From contig NZ_JAUDBQ010000004.1 of assembly GCF_030372105.1 (NCBI RefSeq), positions 186,001-250,000 on the forward strand: a stretch of DNA of 64,000 nt, in the 5' to 3' direction. A program made the position numbers and the translations under genes. Positions within the stretch are counted from its first letter, which is position 1. Every line of letters starts with the position of its first letter. This document shows, in pieces, positions 46,486-54,991 of this stretch. This DNA comes from Cellulomonas cellasea (GTDB taxonomy: Bacteria > Actinomycetota > Actinomycetes > Actinomycetales > Cellulomonadaceae). Under the pieces are notes generated by a model. The model did no database searches, was not told the origin of the DNA, and was given only the letters and a program-made list of their open reading frames with translations.

Positions 46486-48114
46486 TCACCCGTCCGGGCG
46501 AGATGTCCCGGTTTGGACGCTAGCAGCGGCGCCCTGGTCCTGCGACACCGGGCGACCAGGGGCGGGATCCTGCGGGTCGCTGCGCTCCAGCCACTCGAGC
46601 AGCCCGCACACGGCGTCCCGGCAGCCGCCGCAGCCCGACGTGGCACGGGTGTCGCGGGCGACGTCCGCCACGGTGCGGGCGCCGCCGCGCCAGGACGCCA
46701 CCAAGTCGCCCTTGGTGACGCCGTTGCAGCGGCACACGGTCGCGCGGTCCGGCATCAGCAGCGGCGAGGCCGCCTCATCCGCAGCGGCCCCCCGCGCCGG
46801 GCGCAGCAGCAGGTGCGCGGGATCGGCCGGGACGGGGGTGCGGCGTGTGTACGCGCTGACGAGGTCGGCGGCCACCGGCCCCGCGCCCACGCACGTCGCG
46901 CCCACGACGACGCCGCCACCCACCACCACCTCGACGTGCCGGCCCGTGGCCGGGTCGCTGAGCCGCACCGCGCGCAGGCCGGGCGTCTGGCGAGCGCCCG
47001 CCCCGCTCACGCCCATGCTCACCACGTCCAGGCCCTGCGCCTTGACGCGCACCACGTCGACGGTGGCGCCCGGGTCCTGTCCGCCGCCGTCGGCATCCGC
47101 CCGGCCCCCGTCGTCGGCGCGGGGAGCCCGCCCGTCGGTGTCGGTGTCGGCGACGAGGCGCTCGGCGAGGCGGCGGGCCTGGTCCCAGCCCTGGGCGAGC
47201 AGCCCGTGGCCGCCGCCGGGCGGCTGCGCGCAGTCGCCGATGGCATGCACCCGCGGATCCGACGTGCCGCAGTGGCTGTCCACGACGATCCCGCGGTCCA
47301 CGGCGAGGCCGCACCCCCGCGCCAGGTCGGTCTCGGGAGCCGTCCCCACGGCCAGCACCAGCAGATCGGCGGCGAGCGCCTCCCCGTCGGAGAGCACCAC
47401 GCCGCGCAGCCGACCGTCGGCGGCCAGCACCGAGGCCACCTCCGCGCCGACCCGCCACCGCACGCCCAGCAGGTCCAGCCCGTGGCCCAGCGCCTCCGCG
47501 GCGGGCACATCGAGCTGGCGGTCCATGAGGCCCGGGCCGCGGTGCACCACCGTGACGCGCAGCCCGCGGCGGGCCAGCCCGCAGGCCACCTCCACGCCGA
47601 GCACCCCCGCCCCGACCACCACCGCGTCCCGGGCATTGAGCGTCGCCGCGACGATCTCGCGCGCGTCGTCCAGCGTGCGCAGCGCATGGGCGCCCACGAC
47701 GAGCGCCGGCCCTGCTGGCATGTCGCCGTGGGCGTGCGTGGCGCCACGGGCCGGGGAGTCGGCGCGGAGCAGGCCCGGCGTCGGCGGGGCGACCGCCCTC
47801 GCGCCGGTGGCCAGCACCAACGCGTCGTAGTCGACGACCTCCCCGTCGGCTGTGACGACCTGGCGGCGCTCGCGGTCGATGGACGTCACCTGGGCTCCCG
47901 CCCGGACGCGCACGCCGCCCACCGGCGGCCTGGGGAGGGCCAGCGACGCCATCTCCACGGCGCCCGCGACGACCTCGCTCAGCAGCACCCGGTTGTACGG
48001 CTCGTACTCCTCGGCGCCGAGCACAGTGACGGACACCCCGGGGTCGCGGCGCACGAGCTCCGCGACGAACCGGGAGCCGACCATGCCGTTCCCCACCACG
48101 ACGACGCGCCTCAT
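46486..48114 (-). CDS. Assimilatory nitrate reductase electron-transfer flavoprotein
   Basis: The 542-residue protein has an FAD motif VVVVGNGMVGSRFVAEL, an NAD(P)H-type motif VVVGAGVLGVEVACGLARRG, a GDCAQ FAD segment, and a C-terminal BFD-like 2Fe-2S domain: CRCNGVTKGDLV with CGGCRDAVCG. It resembles the N-terminal two thirds of NirB but stops before the sulfite/nitrite reductase domains. It is therefore not a nitrite reductase. Its four-base overlap with the catalytic gene upstream fits the small subunit (NasB-type) that feeds NAD(P)H electrons to nitrate reductase. Confidence 0.85.
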   Translation of the reverse strand: MRRVVVVGNGMVGSRFVAELVRRDPGVSVTVLGAEEYEPYNRVLLSEVVAGAVEMASLALPRPPVGGVRVRAGAQVTSIDRERRQVVTADGEVVDYDALVLATGARAVAPPTPGLLRADSPARGATHAHGDMPAGPALVVGAHALRTLDDAREIVAATLNARDAVVVGAGVLGVEVACGLARRGLRVTVVHRGPGLMDRQLDVPAAEALGHGLDLLGVRWRVGAEVASVLAADGRLRGVVLSDGEALAADLLVLAVGTAPETDLARGCGLAVDRGIVVDSHCGTSDPRVHAIGDCAQPPGGGHGLLAQGWDQARRLAERLVADTDTDGRAPRADDGGRADADGGGQDPGATVDVVRVKAQGLDVVSMGVSGAGARQTPGLRAVRLSDPATGRHVEVVVGGGVVVGATCVGAGPVAADLVSAYTRRTPVPADPAHLLLRPARGAAADEAASPLLMPDRATVCRCNGVTKGDLVASWRGGARTVADVARDTRATSGCGGCRDAVCGLLEWLERSDPQDPAPGRPVSQDQGAAASVQTGTSRPDG

Positions 48115-50324
48115 CGCGCACCCCGGCCCACGGCGCCCAGGCCGTCCGCCGGGGGCTCGGCGGACGGCGGCGCGGGTCGCAGCGACACCGCGCACAGCTT
48201 CAGGTCGGGCATCCCCGACACAGGGTCGGTGGTGTCGAGGGTGAGCCGGTTCACGCTGCCGGGCCCGGCCCAGTGGAACGGCATGAAGACTGTGTCCAGC
48301 CGGGCGCCCGGCGTCACATGCGCGACGGCCACCGCCTCGCCCCGCGCGGAGGCGACCTGCACGAGGTCGCCGTCGGCCACGCCCACCAGGTCGGCGAGCA
48401 GCGGGTGCAGCTCGACGAACGGCTCGGGCTGCGCGGCCGCGAGCGCCGCGACCCGGCGGGTCTGCGCCCCCGACTGGTAGTGCTGCAGCACGCGGCCGGT
48501 GATGAGGTGCACGGGCGCGTCGGGGCGCAGGCCGTCTGACGGGGAGTCGGGCTCCACCACGACGAGTCGCGCGCGGCCGTCGGGTGTCGGGAAGCGGTCC
48601 AGGAACAGCCGGGGAGTTCCGGGGTGCGGCTCCGAGCCCGCCGGGGTCGCGGGGCACGGCCAGAACAGGCCGCGCTGGTCGGCGTCGAGTCGCGCGTGGC
48701 TCAGGCCGCTGTAGTCGGCGACCCCGCCCGCGCTGGCCCGGGCGAGCTCGTCGAAGACCTCGGCGGGGTCGGCGGGGAACCCGGTGGGCACGCCGAGCAG
48801 CGCCGCCAGGTCGTGCAGCACCTCGAGCTCGGTGCGGACGCCCTGCGGCGCGGGCAGCGCTCGGCGGCGGCGCAGCACCCTGCCCTCGAGCGAGGTCATG
48901 GTGCCCTCCTCCTCGGCCCACTGGGTCACCGGGAGCACCACGTCGGCCAAGAGGGCCGTCTCGGAGGGCACCACGTCGCACACCACCAGCAGGTCCAGCG
49001 CGGCCAGGCGCTCGCGGACCCGGGTGGCGTCGGGGGCGCTGACCACCAGGTTGCAGCCGTGCACCAGCAGCGCGCGCGGCCCGTCGGCTGTGCCGCACCG
49101 CCGCAGCAGCTCGACGGCCGGCACACCCGGGCCCGGCAGGTCGCGAGGGTCCACGCCCCACACCGCCGCGACATGTGCCCGGGCGGCCGGGTCGTCGATC
49201 CGGCGCGCCCCGGGGAGCTGGTCGGCCTTCTGCCCGTGCTCGCGCCCGCCCTGCCCGTTGCCCTGCCCGGTGATGGCGCCGTAGCCGCTGCCGACCCTCC
49301 CGGGCAGGCCGAGCGCCAGCGCCAGGTTGATCGCCGCGCTGACCGTCGCCGTGCCGTGTGCGCTCTGCTCCACGCCGCGCCCGGTCAGCACGTACGCTCC
49401 GTGGCCACCCCGCGCGGGGGACGCCGCGGCGAGGAGCCGCGCCACTGCGCGCAGATCGGCGGCGGGGACGCCGCACACCTGCTCGGCGCGCTCGGGCCAC
49501 CACGCGGACACGCTGCTGCGCACCTCGCGCGCGCCAGTCGTGCGGCTCGTGAGGTACCGGCTGTCGGCGAGCCCCTCGGCCCACAGCACGTGGGCGAGGG
49601 CGAGCAGCACCACGAGGTCGGTTCCGGGCGCCGGCTGCAGGTGCACGCCTGCCCCGTCGTCCGCCAGCGCCGCGGTGGGCGTGCGCCGCGGGTCGACCAC
49701 CACCAAGCCGCCCGACGCGCGCGCCCCGGCCAGGTGCGCGACCGACGGCGGCATCGTCTCGGCGAGGTTGCTGCCCAACAGCAGCACCGCCTGCGCGCCG
49801 CCGAGGTCGGCGAGCGGGAACGGCAGCCCGCGGTCCACGCCGAACGCGCGGTTCGCCCCGGCGGCGGCGCTGGCCATGCAGAACCGGCCGTTGTAGTCGA
49901 TGTAGGGGGTGCGCAGCACCACGCGCGCGAACTTGCCGAGCGCGTAGGCCTTCTCGTTGGTCAGCCCGCCCCCGCCGAACACCGCGACGGCCTCCCGGCC
50001 GTGCCGGGACTGGATCTGGCGGATGCGGTCGGCCACCACGCCCAGCGCCTCGTCCCAGGTCGCGGGGCGTAGCTCGCCGTCGGGTCCGCGCAGCAGTGGC
50101 GTGGTGAGCCGGTCCGACGCGCGCAGCACCTGGCCGCTGGTCCAGCCCTTCTGGCACAGCCCGCCCTGGTTGGTCGGGAAGTCCCGCCCGGCCACGGACA
50201 CCGGCGCCCCGACGGCTTGCGCGTCGCCATCGGGCGGGCCCAACGTCATCGCGCACTGCAACGCGCAGTACGGGCAGTGCGTCGCCGCGCTCACAGGCGG
50301 CTTGCTCGCCATCGCCGCGCTCAC
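48111..50324 (-). CDS. nasA: Assimilatory nitrate reductase, catalytic subunit
   Basis: The 737-residue molybdopterin oxidoreductase has the N-terminal 4Fe-4S site CPYCALQC with the last Cys in NQGGLCQKGW. Conserved pterin segments include GGGGLTNEKAYALGKFARV, LGSNLAETMPP, QGNGQGGREHGQKADQLPG and a C-terminal MopB binding domain around HLITGRVLQHYQSGAQTRR. It reduces nitrate to nitrite in the cytoplasm for assimilation. GTG at 50324 overlaps the transporter stop (GTGA), in keeping with the rest of the operon; ATG at 50312 is the alternative. There is no Tat signal. Confidence 0.93.
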   Translation of the reverse strand: MSAAMASKPPVSAATHCPYCALQCAMTLGPPDGDAQAVGAPVSVAGRDFPTNQGGLCQKGWTSGQVLRASDRLTTPLLRGPDGELRPATWDEALGVVADRIRQIQSRHGREAVAVFGGGGLTNEKAYALGKFARVVLRTPYIDYNGRFCMASAAAGANRAFGVDRGLPFPLADLGGAQAVLLLGSNLAETMPPSVAHLAGARASGGLVVVDPRRTPTAALADDGAGVHLQPAPGTDLVVLLALAHVLWAEGLADSRYLTSRTTGAREVRSSVSAWWPERAEQVCGVPAADLRAVARLLAAASPARGGHGAYVLTGRGVEQSAHGTATVSAAINLALALGLPGRVGSGYGAITGQGNGQGGREHGQKADQLPGARRIDDPAARAHVAAVWGVDPRDLPGPGVPAVELLRRCGTADGPRALLVHGCNLVVSAPDATRVRERLAALDLLVVCDVVPSETALLADVVLPVTQWAEEEGTMTSLEGRVLRRRRALPAPQGVRTELEVLHDLAALLGVPTGFPADPAEVFDELARASAGGVADYSGLSHARLDADQRGLFWPCPATPAGSEPHPGTPRLFLDRFPTPDGRARLVVVEPDSPSDGLRPDAPVHLITGRVLQHYQSGAQTRRVAALAAAQPEPFVELHPLLADLVGVADGDLVQVASARGEAVAVAHVTPGARLDTVFMPFHWAGPGSVNRLTLDTTDPVSGMPDLKLCAVSLRPAPPSAEPPADGLGAVGRGAR

Positions 50325-51664
50325 ACGCCCGCGCCGCTCATCAGCGAGCCGCGCCGCACGTACACGGCCCACGTCACGGCGCCCATGACCAGGTACACGG
50401 CCACGAACAGCGCCAGGGCGGGCTGCAGGCTGCCGGCCACCGAGCTCGACACCGCGAAGCCGCGCGGGATGAGGAACCCGCCCAGCGCCCCGATCGCCCC
50501 GGCGATGCCGATGCAGCCCGCGGCGGCCTTGCGGGCGCGTGCCGCGCGTTCGGGTGTGCTGGCGCCGAGCTGGAAGACCGCCGGGATCATGCGGTACGTC
50601 GCGCCGTTGCCCATCCCGGTGGCCACGAAGAGCACCAGGAACGAGCCCAGGAACAGCGTGAAGCTCGACTCGCGCAGCGCGAGCACCGCCCCGGCGCCCG
50701 CCACGGCCATCACCGCGAAGGCGCCGATGGTGACCCGCGCGCCGCCCCACCGGTCCGCGATGACGCCGCCCAGTGGCCGGGCCAGCGAGCCCACCAGCGC
50801 GCCGAGGAACGCGATGCTCAGCGTCACCTCGGGGAACTGGGACTTGAGCAGCGTGGGGAACGCCCCGGAGTAGCCGATGAACGACCCGAACGTGCCCACG
50901 TACAGGAACGAGATGATCCACGTGTGCCGGTTGTGCACCGCGGCGCCGAATGCCCGGTAGTCGGCCTTCGCGGACGTGAGGTTGTCCATCAGCCGCCACG
51001 CCAGGAACGCGGCGAGCAGCAGCAGCGGCACGAACATCAGGCCCGCCCGGCCGAGCTGCAGCCCCGCGGGCGCCACGATGACCAGCGGCACCGCGAACTG
51101 CACCGCCGCCGTCCCGAGGTTGCCGCCGGCCGCGTTCAGGCCCAGCGCCTTGCCCTTCTCCCGCTCCGGGTAGAAGAACGAGATGTTGGCCATCGACGAC
51201 GCGAAGTTCCCGCCGCCGAGCCCCGCGAGCGCGGCCACGAGGAGCAGCACCCCGAACGGCGTCTGCGGACGGGACGCCACGAAGGCCAGGGCGCTCGCGG
51301 GCAACAGCAGGAGCAACGCCGAGATGATCGTCCAGTTACGGCCCCCGAACAGCGGCACCGCGAACGTGTACGGCAGCCGCAGCGCCGCGCCCACCAGGCT
51401 CGGCACCGCGATCAGCCAGAACTGCTGGTCCACGGTGAGCGTGAAGCCCACCGCCGCGAGCTGTGGGACGACGATGCTCCAGGACGCCCACACGGCGAAT
51501 CCGAGGAACTCGGCGAACACCGACGGCCCGAGGTTGCGCGCGGCGACCCGCCGCCCGGTGGACCGCCAGAAGTCGGCGTCCTCGGGGTCCCACGCCTCGA
51601 TCCATCTGCCACGCCCGGGCCGGTGCAGCGTGGCGGGCGCGTTCATCGTCTGCGGAGTGGTCAT
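50321..51664 (-). CDS. Nitrate transporter, NarK2/NasA type MFS
   Basis: The 447-residue MFS protein has 12 helices and the nitrate-porter signatures GLGGGNFASSMANISFFYP and AAAGCIGIAGAIGALGGFLIP. It has a soluble N-terminal extension with WIEAWDPEDADFWRSTGRRV, found in the actinobacterial NarK2 group. It should import nitrate for the assimilatory reductase encoded by the overlapping next gene. ATG at 51664 has AGGAG seven bases upstream. It heads the long minus-strand array and faces nirB across a 274-base gap. Confidence 0.93.
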   Translation of the reverse strand: MTTPQTMNAPATLHRPGRGRWIEAWDPEDADFWRSTGRRVAARNLGPSVFAEFLGFAVWASWSIVVPQLAAVGFTLTVDQQFWLIAVPSLVGAALRLPYTFAVPLFGGRNWTIISALLLLLPASALAFVASRPQTPFGVLLLVAALAGLGGGNFASSMANISFFYPEREKGKALGLNAAGGNLGTAAVQFAVPLVIVAPAGLQLGRAGLMFVPLLLLAAFLAWRLMDNLTSAKADYRAFGAAVHNRHTWIISFLYVGTFGSFIGYSGAFPTLLKSQFPEVTLSIAFLGALVGSLARPLGGVIADRWGGARVTIGAFAVMAVAGAGAVLALRESSFTLFLGSFLVLFVATGMGNGATYRMIPAVFQLGASTPERAARARKAAAGCIGIAGAIGALGGFLIPRGFAVSSSVAGSLQPALALFVAVYLVMGAVTWAVYVRRGSLMSGAGV

Positions 51665-51899
51665 CGCGGGCTCCTGCGTGCTCGACGGGGCCGTGCTCTC
51701 CCGATCGAGGCTAGGAACCGGGTGTTTCGGGCGGCGGCGCCGTGCTGTTTCCGCGCCGGAACGAAGTCCGCACCGCGCGGGGGCCACGGCGGTGAGATCT
51801 CACACCGGGGCCCCGGCGGGTGTGCGCGAACTGTTGCGCGTCGGTAACCGCGCCGCGCCGCCGGGCGAAACATCGCGTTCGTAGCGTCGAGGCCACGGG

Positions 51900-51929
51900 A
51901 CGTCGAGCCGAGTGACGTCGAGCCGAGTG
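51900..51929 (+). repeat. 15-bp tandem duplication before nirB
   Basis: ACGTCGAGCCGAGTG occurs twice in tandem, directly before GGGGGA and the nirB ATG. Each copy ends in GTG in frame with nirB (51912, 51927), so the duplication adds possible start codons. In the rest of 51665-51899, the divergent promoter region, I see two GTTTC and two GTAAC/GAAAC-like pentamers but no consensus operator. Confidence 0.8.
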
Positions 51930-51938
51930 GGGGAACTG

Positions 51939-54536
51939 ATGACTGCACCGCGGGCGCCAGGGGAGATCGTGGTGGTGGGCGGGGGCATGGTGGCCCAGCG
52001 CCTCGTGGAGGCCCTGCGCGACCGCGACGCGGAGGGCCGGTGGGGTGTGACGGTCCTGGCTGAGGAGCCGCGCGCGCCCTACGACCGGGTCGCGCTCACC
52101 TCCTACTTCTCCGGCCGTGACCCACAGGAGCTGAGCCTCGGGTCGCCCGCGCTGTGGTCGGACCCGCTGGTCACCCTGGTGCGCGGGGTGCGCGTCGAGG
52201 CCGTCGACCGCGCCGCCCGGACGGTGAGCGCCGGCGATGGGCGCACATGGGCTTACGACCAGCTCGTGCTCGCCACCGGCTCGAGCGCGGCGATGCCGCC
52301 CATCGAGGGCAACGACCTGCCCGGCGTCTTCGTGTACCGGACGTTGGACGACGTGGCGGCGCTGCGCGGCTGGGTCGAGGAGCGCGCCGCGGCGCTGGGC
52401 GACCGCCGGGTGCGGGGCGCGGTGATCGGCGGCGGGCTGCTCGGGCTGGAGGCGGCTGGCGCCTTGCAGGCCCTCGGCGCCCGGAGCACAGTGCTCCAAC
52501 TGGGCACGCATCTGATGTCCACGCAGGTCGACCTCGGCGGCGGTGAGGCGCTGCGCCGGCTGATCCACCGGCTCGGGGTGGACGTCCTCGTCGGCGCCAC
52601 GACCTCGCGCCTGCGCTCGGGGGCCAGTGGGAGGGTCGAGCGGCTGGACCTGGGGGACGGCGGGCGGCTCGACGTGGACGTGGTCGTGGTGGCCGTCGGG
52701 GTGCGGCCACGCGACGAGCTCGCGCGGGGCGCCGGGCTCGAGACGGGCGCGCGCGGCGGCGTCGTGGTCGACGAGGCGTGCCGCACCGCAGACCCGCAGG
52801 TGTGGGCGGTGGGCGAGGTGGCGTGCGTCGACGGCGCCTGCGTCGGGCTCGTGGCGCCGGGCTACGCGATGGCCGAGGTGGTGGTCGACCGGCTGCTCGG
52901 CGGCGCCGCGGTGGTCCCGCCCGCCGACACGGCCACCAAGCTCAAGCTCGCCGGAGTGGACGTCGCGAGCTTCGGGGACGCGTTCGCGCGGACGCCGGGC
53001 GCCCTCGAGGTGGTGCACTCCGACCCCGTGGCGGGCGTCTACAAGAAGCTCGTCCTGTCCGACGACACCCGCACCCTGCTGGGCGGTGTGCTCGTCGGCG
53101 ACGCGTCGGCGTATGCGGGCCTGCGCCCGATGCTGGGCCGGGCGCTGCCCGGCGACCCGTCCGCCTACCTCCTCCCCGAGGGCGGCTCGACGGCTGCCGG
53201 GCCCGCGGACCTGCCCGACGACGCCACCGTCTGCTCCTGCAACAACGTCTCGGCGGGGTCCATCCGGTGCGCTGTCACGGACGGCGGGTGCACCGACCTC
53301 GCGGGCGTCAAGGCGTGCACGCGCGCGGGGACGAGCTGCGGCTCGTGCCTGCCGTTGGTGAAGAAGCTGGTCACGGCCGAGCTGGCCCGCGCCGGCGTCG
53401 CCGTCAGCAACGCGCTCTGCGAGCACTTCGCGATGTCCCGCCGCCAGCTCTTCGACGCCGTGCGCGTCACCGGGCTGCGCACGTTCAGCGAGATCGTCGC
53501 GCGGCACGGCAGCGGGCGCGGCTGCGACATCTGCAAGCCGGTGATCGCCTCGATCCTGTCCTCGCTGGACGACGGGCACGTGCTGGACGGCGAGCGGGCG
53601 ACGCTCCAGGACACCAACGACCATGTGATGGCCAACCTGCAACGCGACGGCTCGTACTCGGTGGTGCCGCGCATCCCCGGCGGCGAGGTGACCCCCGAGG
53701 GGCTGCTGGCCATCGGCGAGGTGGCGCGCGACTACGGCCTGTACACGAAGATCACCGGCGGGCAGCGGATCGACATGTTCGGGGCCCGGCTCGAGCAGCT
53801 CCCGGACATCTGGCGCCGGCTCGTGGACGCCGGGTTCGAGTCCGGGCACGCCTACGGCAAGTCGCTGCGGACCGTGAAGTCCTGCGTCGGCTCCACCTGG
53901 TGCCGCTTCGGCGTGCAGGACGCCGTGGGCCTGGCGATCGAGCTCGAGCTGCGCTACCGGGGGCTGCGCTCGCCGCACAAGATCAAGCTGGGCGTCTCGG
54001 GCTGCGCACGGGAGTGCGCCGAGGCGCGCGGCAAGGACGTCGGGGTGATCGCGACGGACAAGGGGTGGAACGTGTACGTCGGCGGCAATGGCGGGTTCAC
54101 CCCGCGGCACGCCCAGCTGCTCGCCGAGGACTTGGACACCGAGACCCTGGTCCGGACGATCGACAGGTTCCTCCTCTACTACATCCGCACCGCCGACCGC
54201 CTGCAGCGCACAGCGCCGTGGCTCGACGAGGTCGAGGGCGGGGTGCAGGGGGTGCGGGCCGTGGTGCTGGAGGACAGCCTGGGCATCGCCGCCGACCTGG
54301 ACGCGGCCATGGCCCGGCACGTCGACGTGTACGAGGACGAGTGGCGCGCCACCCTCGACGACCCGGAGAAGTTGCGCAGGTTCGCGTCATTCGTCAACGC
54401 GCCGACCACGCCCGACCCGTCGCTGGCCTACGTCGCCGAGCGGGGGCAGCGCAGGCCGGCCACCGCCGCCGAGCGGGCCTCGGGCCAGGCCGCCCCCGTG
54501 CTCGTCGCGGGCCCCACCTTGGAGGTGCGGGCATGA
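51939..54536 (+). CDS. nirB: Assimilatory nitrite reductase large subunit
   Basis: The 865-residue protein has an FAD domain (VVVGGGMVAQRLVEAL), an NAD domain (VIGGGLLGLEAAGAL), and BFD-like 2Fe-2S modules (CSCNNVSAGSI...CGSCLP; GRGCDICKP). The siroheme/4Fe-4S reductase domains hold the cluster ligands CVGSTWC and SGCARECAEARG. With NirD it reduces nitrite to ammonium with six electrons from NAD(P)H in the cytoplasm. The ATG at 51939 has GGGGGA close upstream; two in-frame GTGs precede it. nirD overlaps by four bases. Confidence 0.96.
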   Translation: MTAPRAPGEIVVVGGGMVAQRLVEALRDRDAEGRWGVTVLAEEPRAPYDRVALTSYFSGRDPQELSLGSPALWSDPLVTLVRGVRVEAVDRAARTVSAGDGRTWAYDQLVLATGSSAAMPPIEGNDLPGVFVYRTLDDVAALRGWVEERAAALGDRRVRGAVIGGGLLGLEAAGALQALGARSTVLQLGTHLMSTQVDLGGGEALRRLIHRLGVDVLVGATTSRLRSGASGRVERLDLGDGGRLDVDVVVVAVGVRPRDELARGAGLETGARGGVVVDEACRTADPQVWAVGEVACVDGACVGLVAPGYAMAEVVVDRLLGGAAVVPPADTATKLKLAGVDVASFGDAFARTPGALEVVHSDPVAGVYKKLVLSDDTRTLLGGVLVGDASAYAGLRPMLGRALPGDPSAYLLPEGGSTAAGPADLPDDATVCSCNNVSAGSIRCAVTDGGCTDLAGVKACTRAGTSCGSCLPLVKKLVTAELARAGVAVSNALCEHFAMSRRQLFDAVRVTGLRTFSEIVARHGSGRGCDICKPVIASILSSLDDGHVLDGERATLQDTNDHVMANLQRDGSYSVVPRIPGGEVTPEGLLAIGEVARDYGLYTKITGGQRIDMFGARLEQLPDIWRRLVDAGFESGHAYGKSLRTVKSCVGSTWCRFGVQDAVGLAIELELRYRGLRSPHKIKLGVSGCARECAEARGKDVGVIATDKGWNVYVGGNGGFTPRHAQLLAEDLDTETLVRTIDRFLLYYIRTADRLQRTAPWLDEVEGGVQGVRAVVLEDSLGIAADLDAAMARHVDVYEDEWRATLDDPEKLRRFASFVNAPTTPDPSLAYVAERGQRRPATAAERASGQAAPVLVAGPTLEVRA

Positions 54537-54991
54537 CCGCCGGGGACGCGCAGTGGGTGGCGGTGTGCCGGCTCGACGACCTGCCGCGCGAGCGGGGGGC
54601 AGCCGCGCTCGTGGCGGGCGAGCAGGTCGCCCTGTTCCGGCTCGTCGACGACACGGTGCGCGCCGTGCAGCACCTGGACCCGTACTCCGGCGCCCATGTG
54701 CTGGCCCGGGGGATCGTGGGCACCCGCGGCGGCGCCCCGACCGTCGCGTCGCCGATGCACAAGCAGGTCTTCGACCTGCGCACGGGAGAGTGCCTCGACC
54801 CGGTCGGCGCGGAGCCCCGGGCGTTACGGACGTGGCCGGTGCGGGTGGAGGGAGGCTTCGTGCTGGTCAGCGGCGGGCCCGGGGACGAGGCGTCGCGGGC
54901 GGCCGGCGCGTCAGCCGCTTTGTCCGATCTGCGAGACACGCCGGGCTCGGCGCCGGACTTCGCGGGCCAGCACGCGACAGTGGTGCCGTGA
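54533..54991 (+). CDS. nirD: Nitrite reductase small subunit
   Basis: The 152-residue Rieske-like protein has the NirD pattern WVAVCRLDDLPRERGAAALV, VALFRLVDDTVRAVQHLDPY and SPMHKQVFDLRTGECLD. The Cys/His ligands of a true Rieske cluster are missing, as in other NirD proteins, so it is probably structural. It has about 35 extra residues at the C-terminus, low in order. The start lies in the nirB stop, and its stop overlaps the next gene (GTGA). Confidence 0.94.
   Translation: MTAGDAQWVAVCRLDDLPRERGAAALVAGEQVALFRLVDDTVRAVQHLDPYSGAHVLARGIVGTRGGAPTVASPMHKQVFDLRTGECLDPVGAEPRALRTWPVRVEGGFVLVSGGPGDEASRAAGASAALSDLRDTPGSAPDFAGQHATVVP

Noticed and set aside
46486-48114. Second nirB
   Set aside because: The protein ends after the BFD 2Fe-2S domain and has none of the siroheme/4Fe-4S reductase motifs seen in the gene at 51939.
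51665-51899. GlnR box in the narK2-nirB gap
   Set aside because: GTAAC (51844) and GAAAC (51867), and two GTTTC (51724, 51747), have start-to-start distances of 23, not the 11/22/33 of the GlnR consensus, and the other half-sites are missing.
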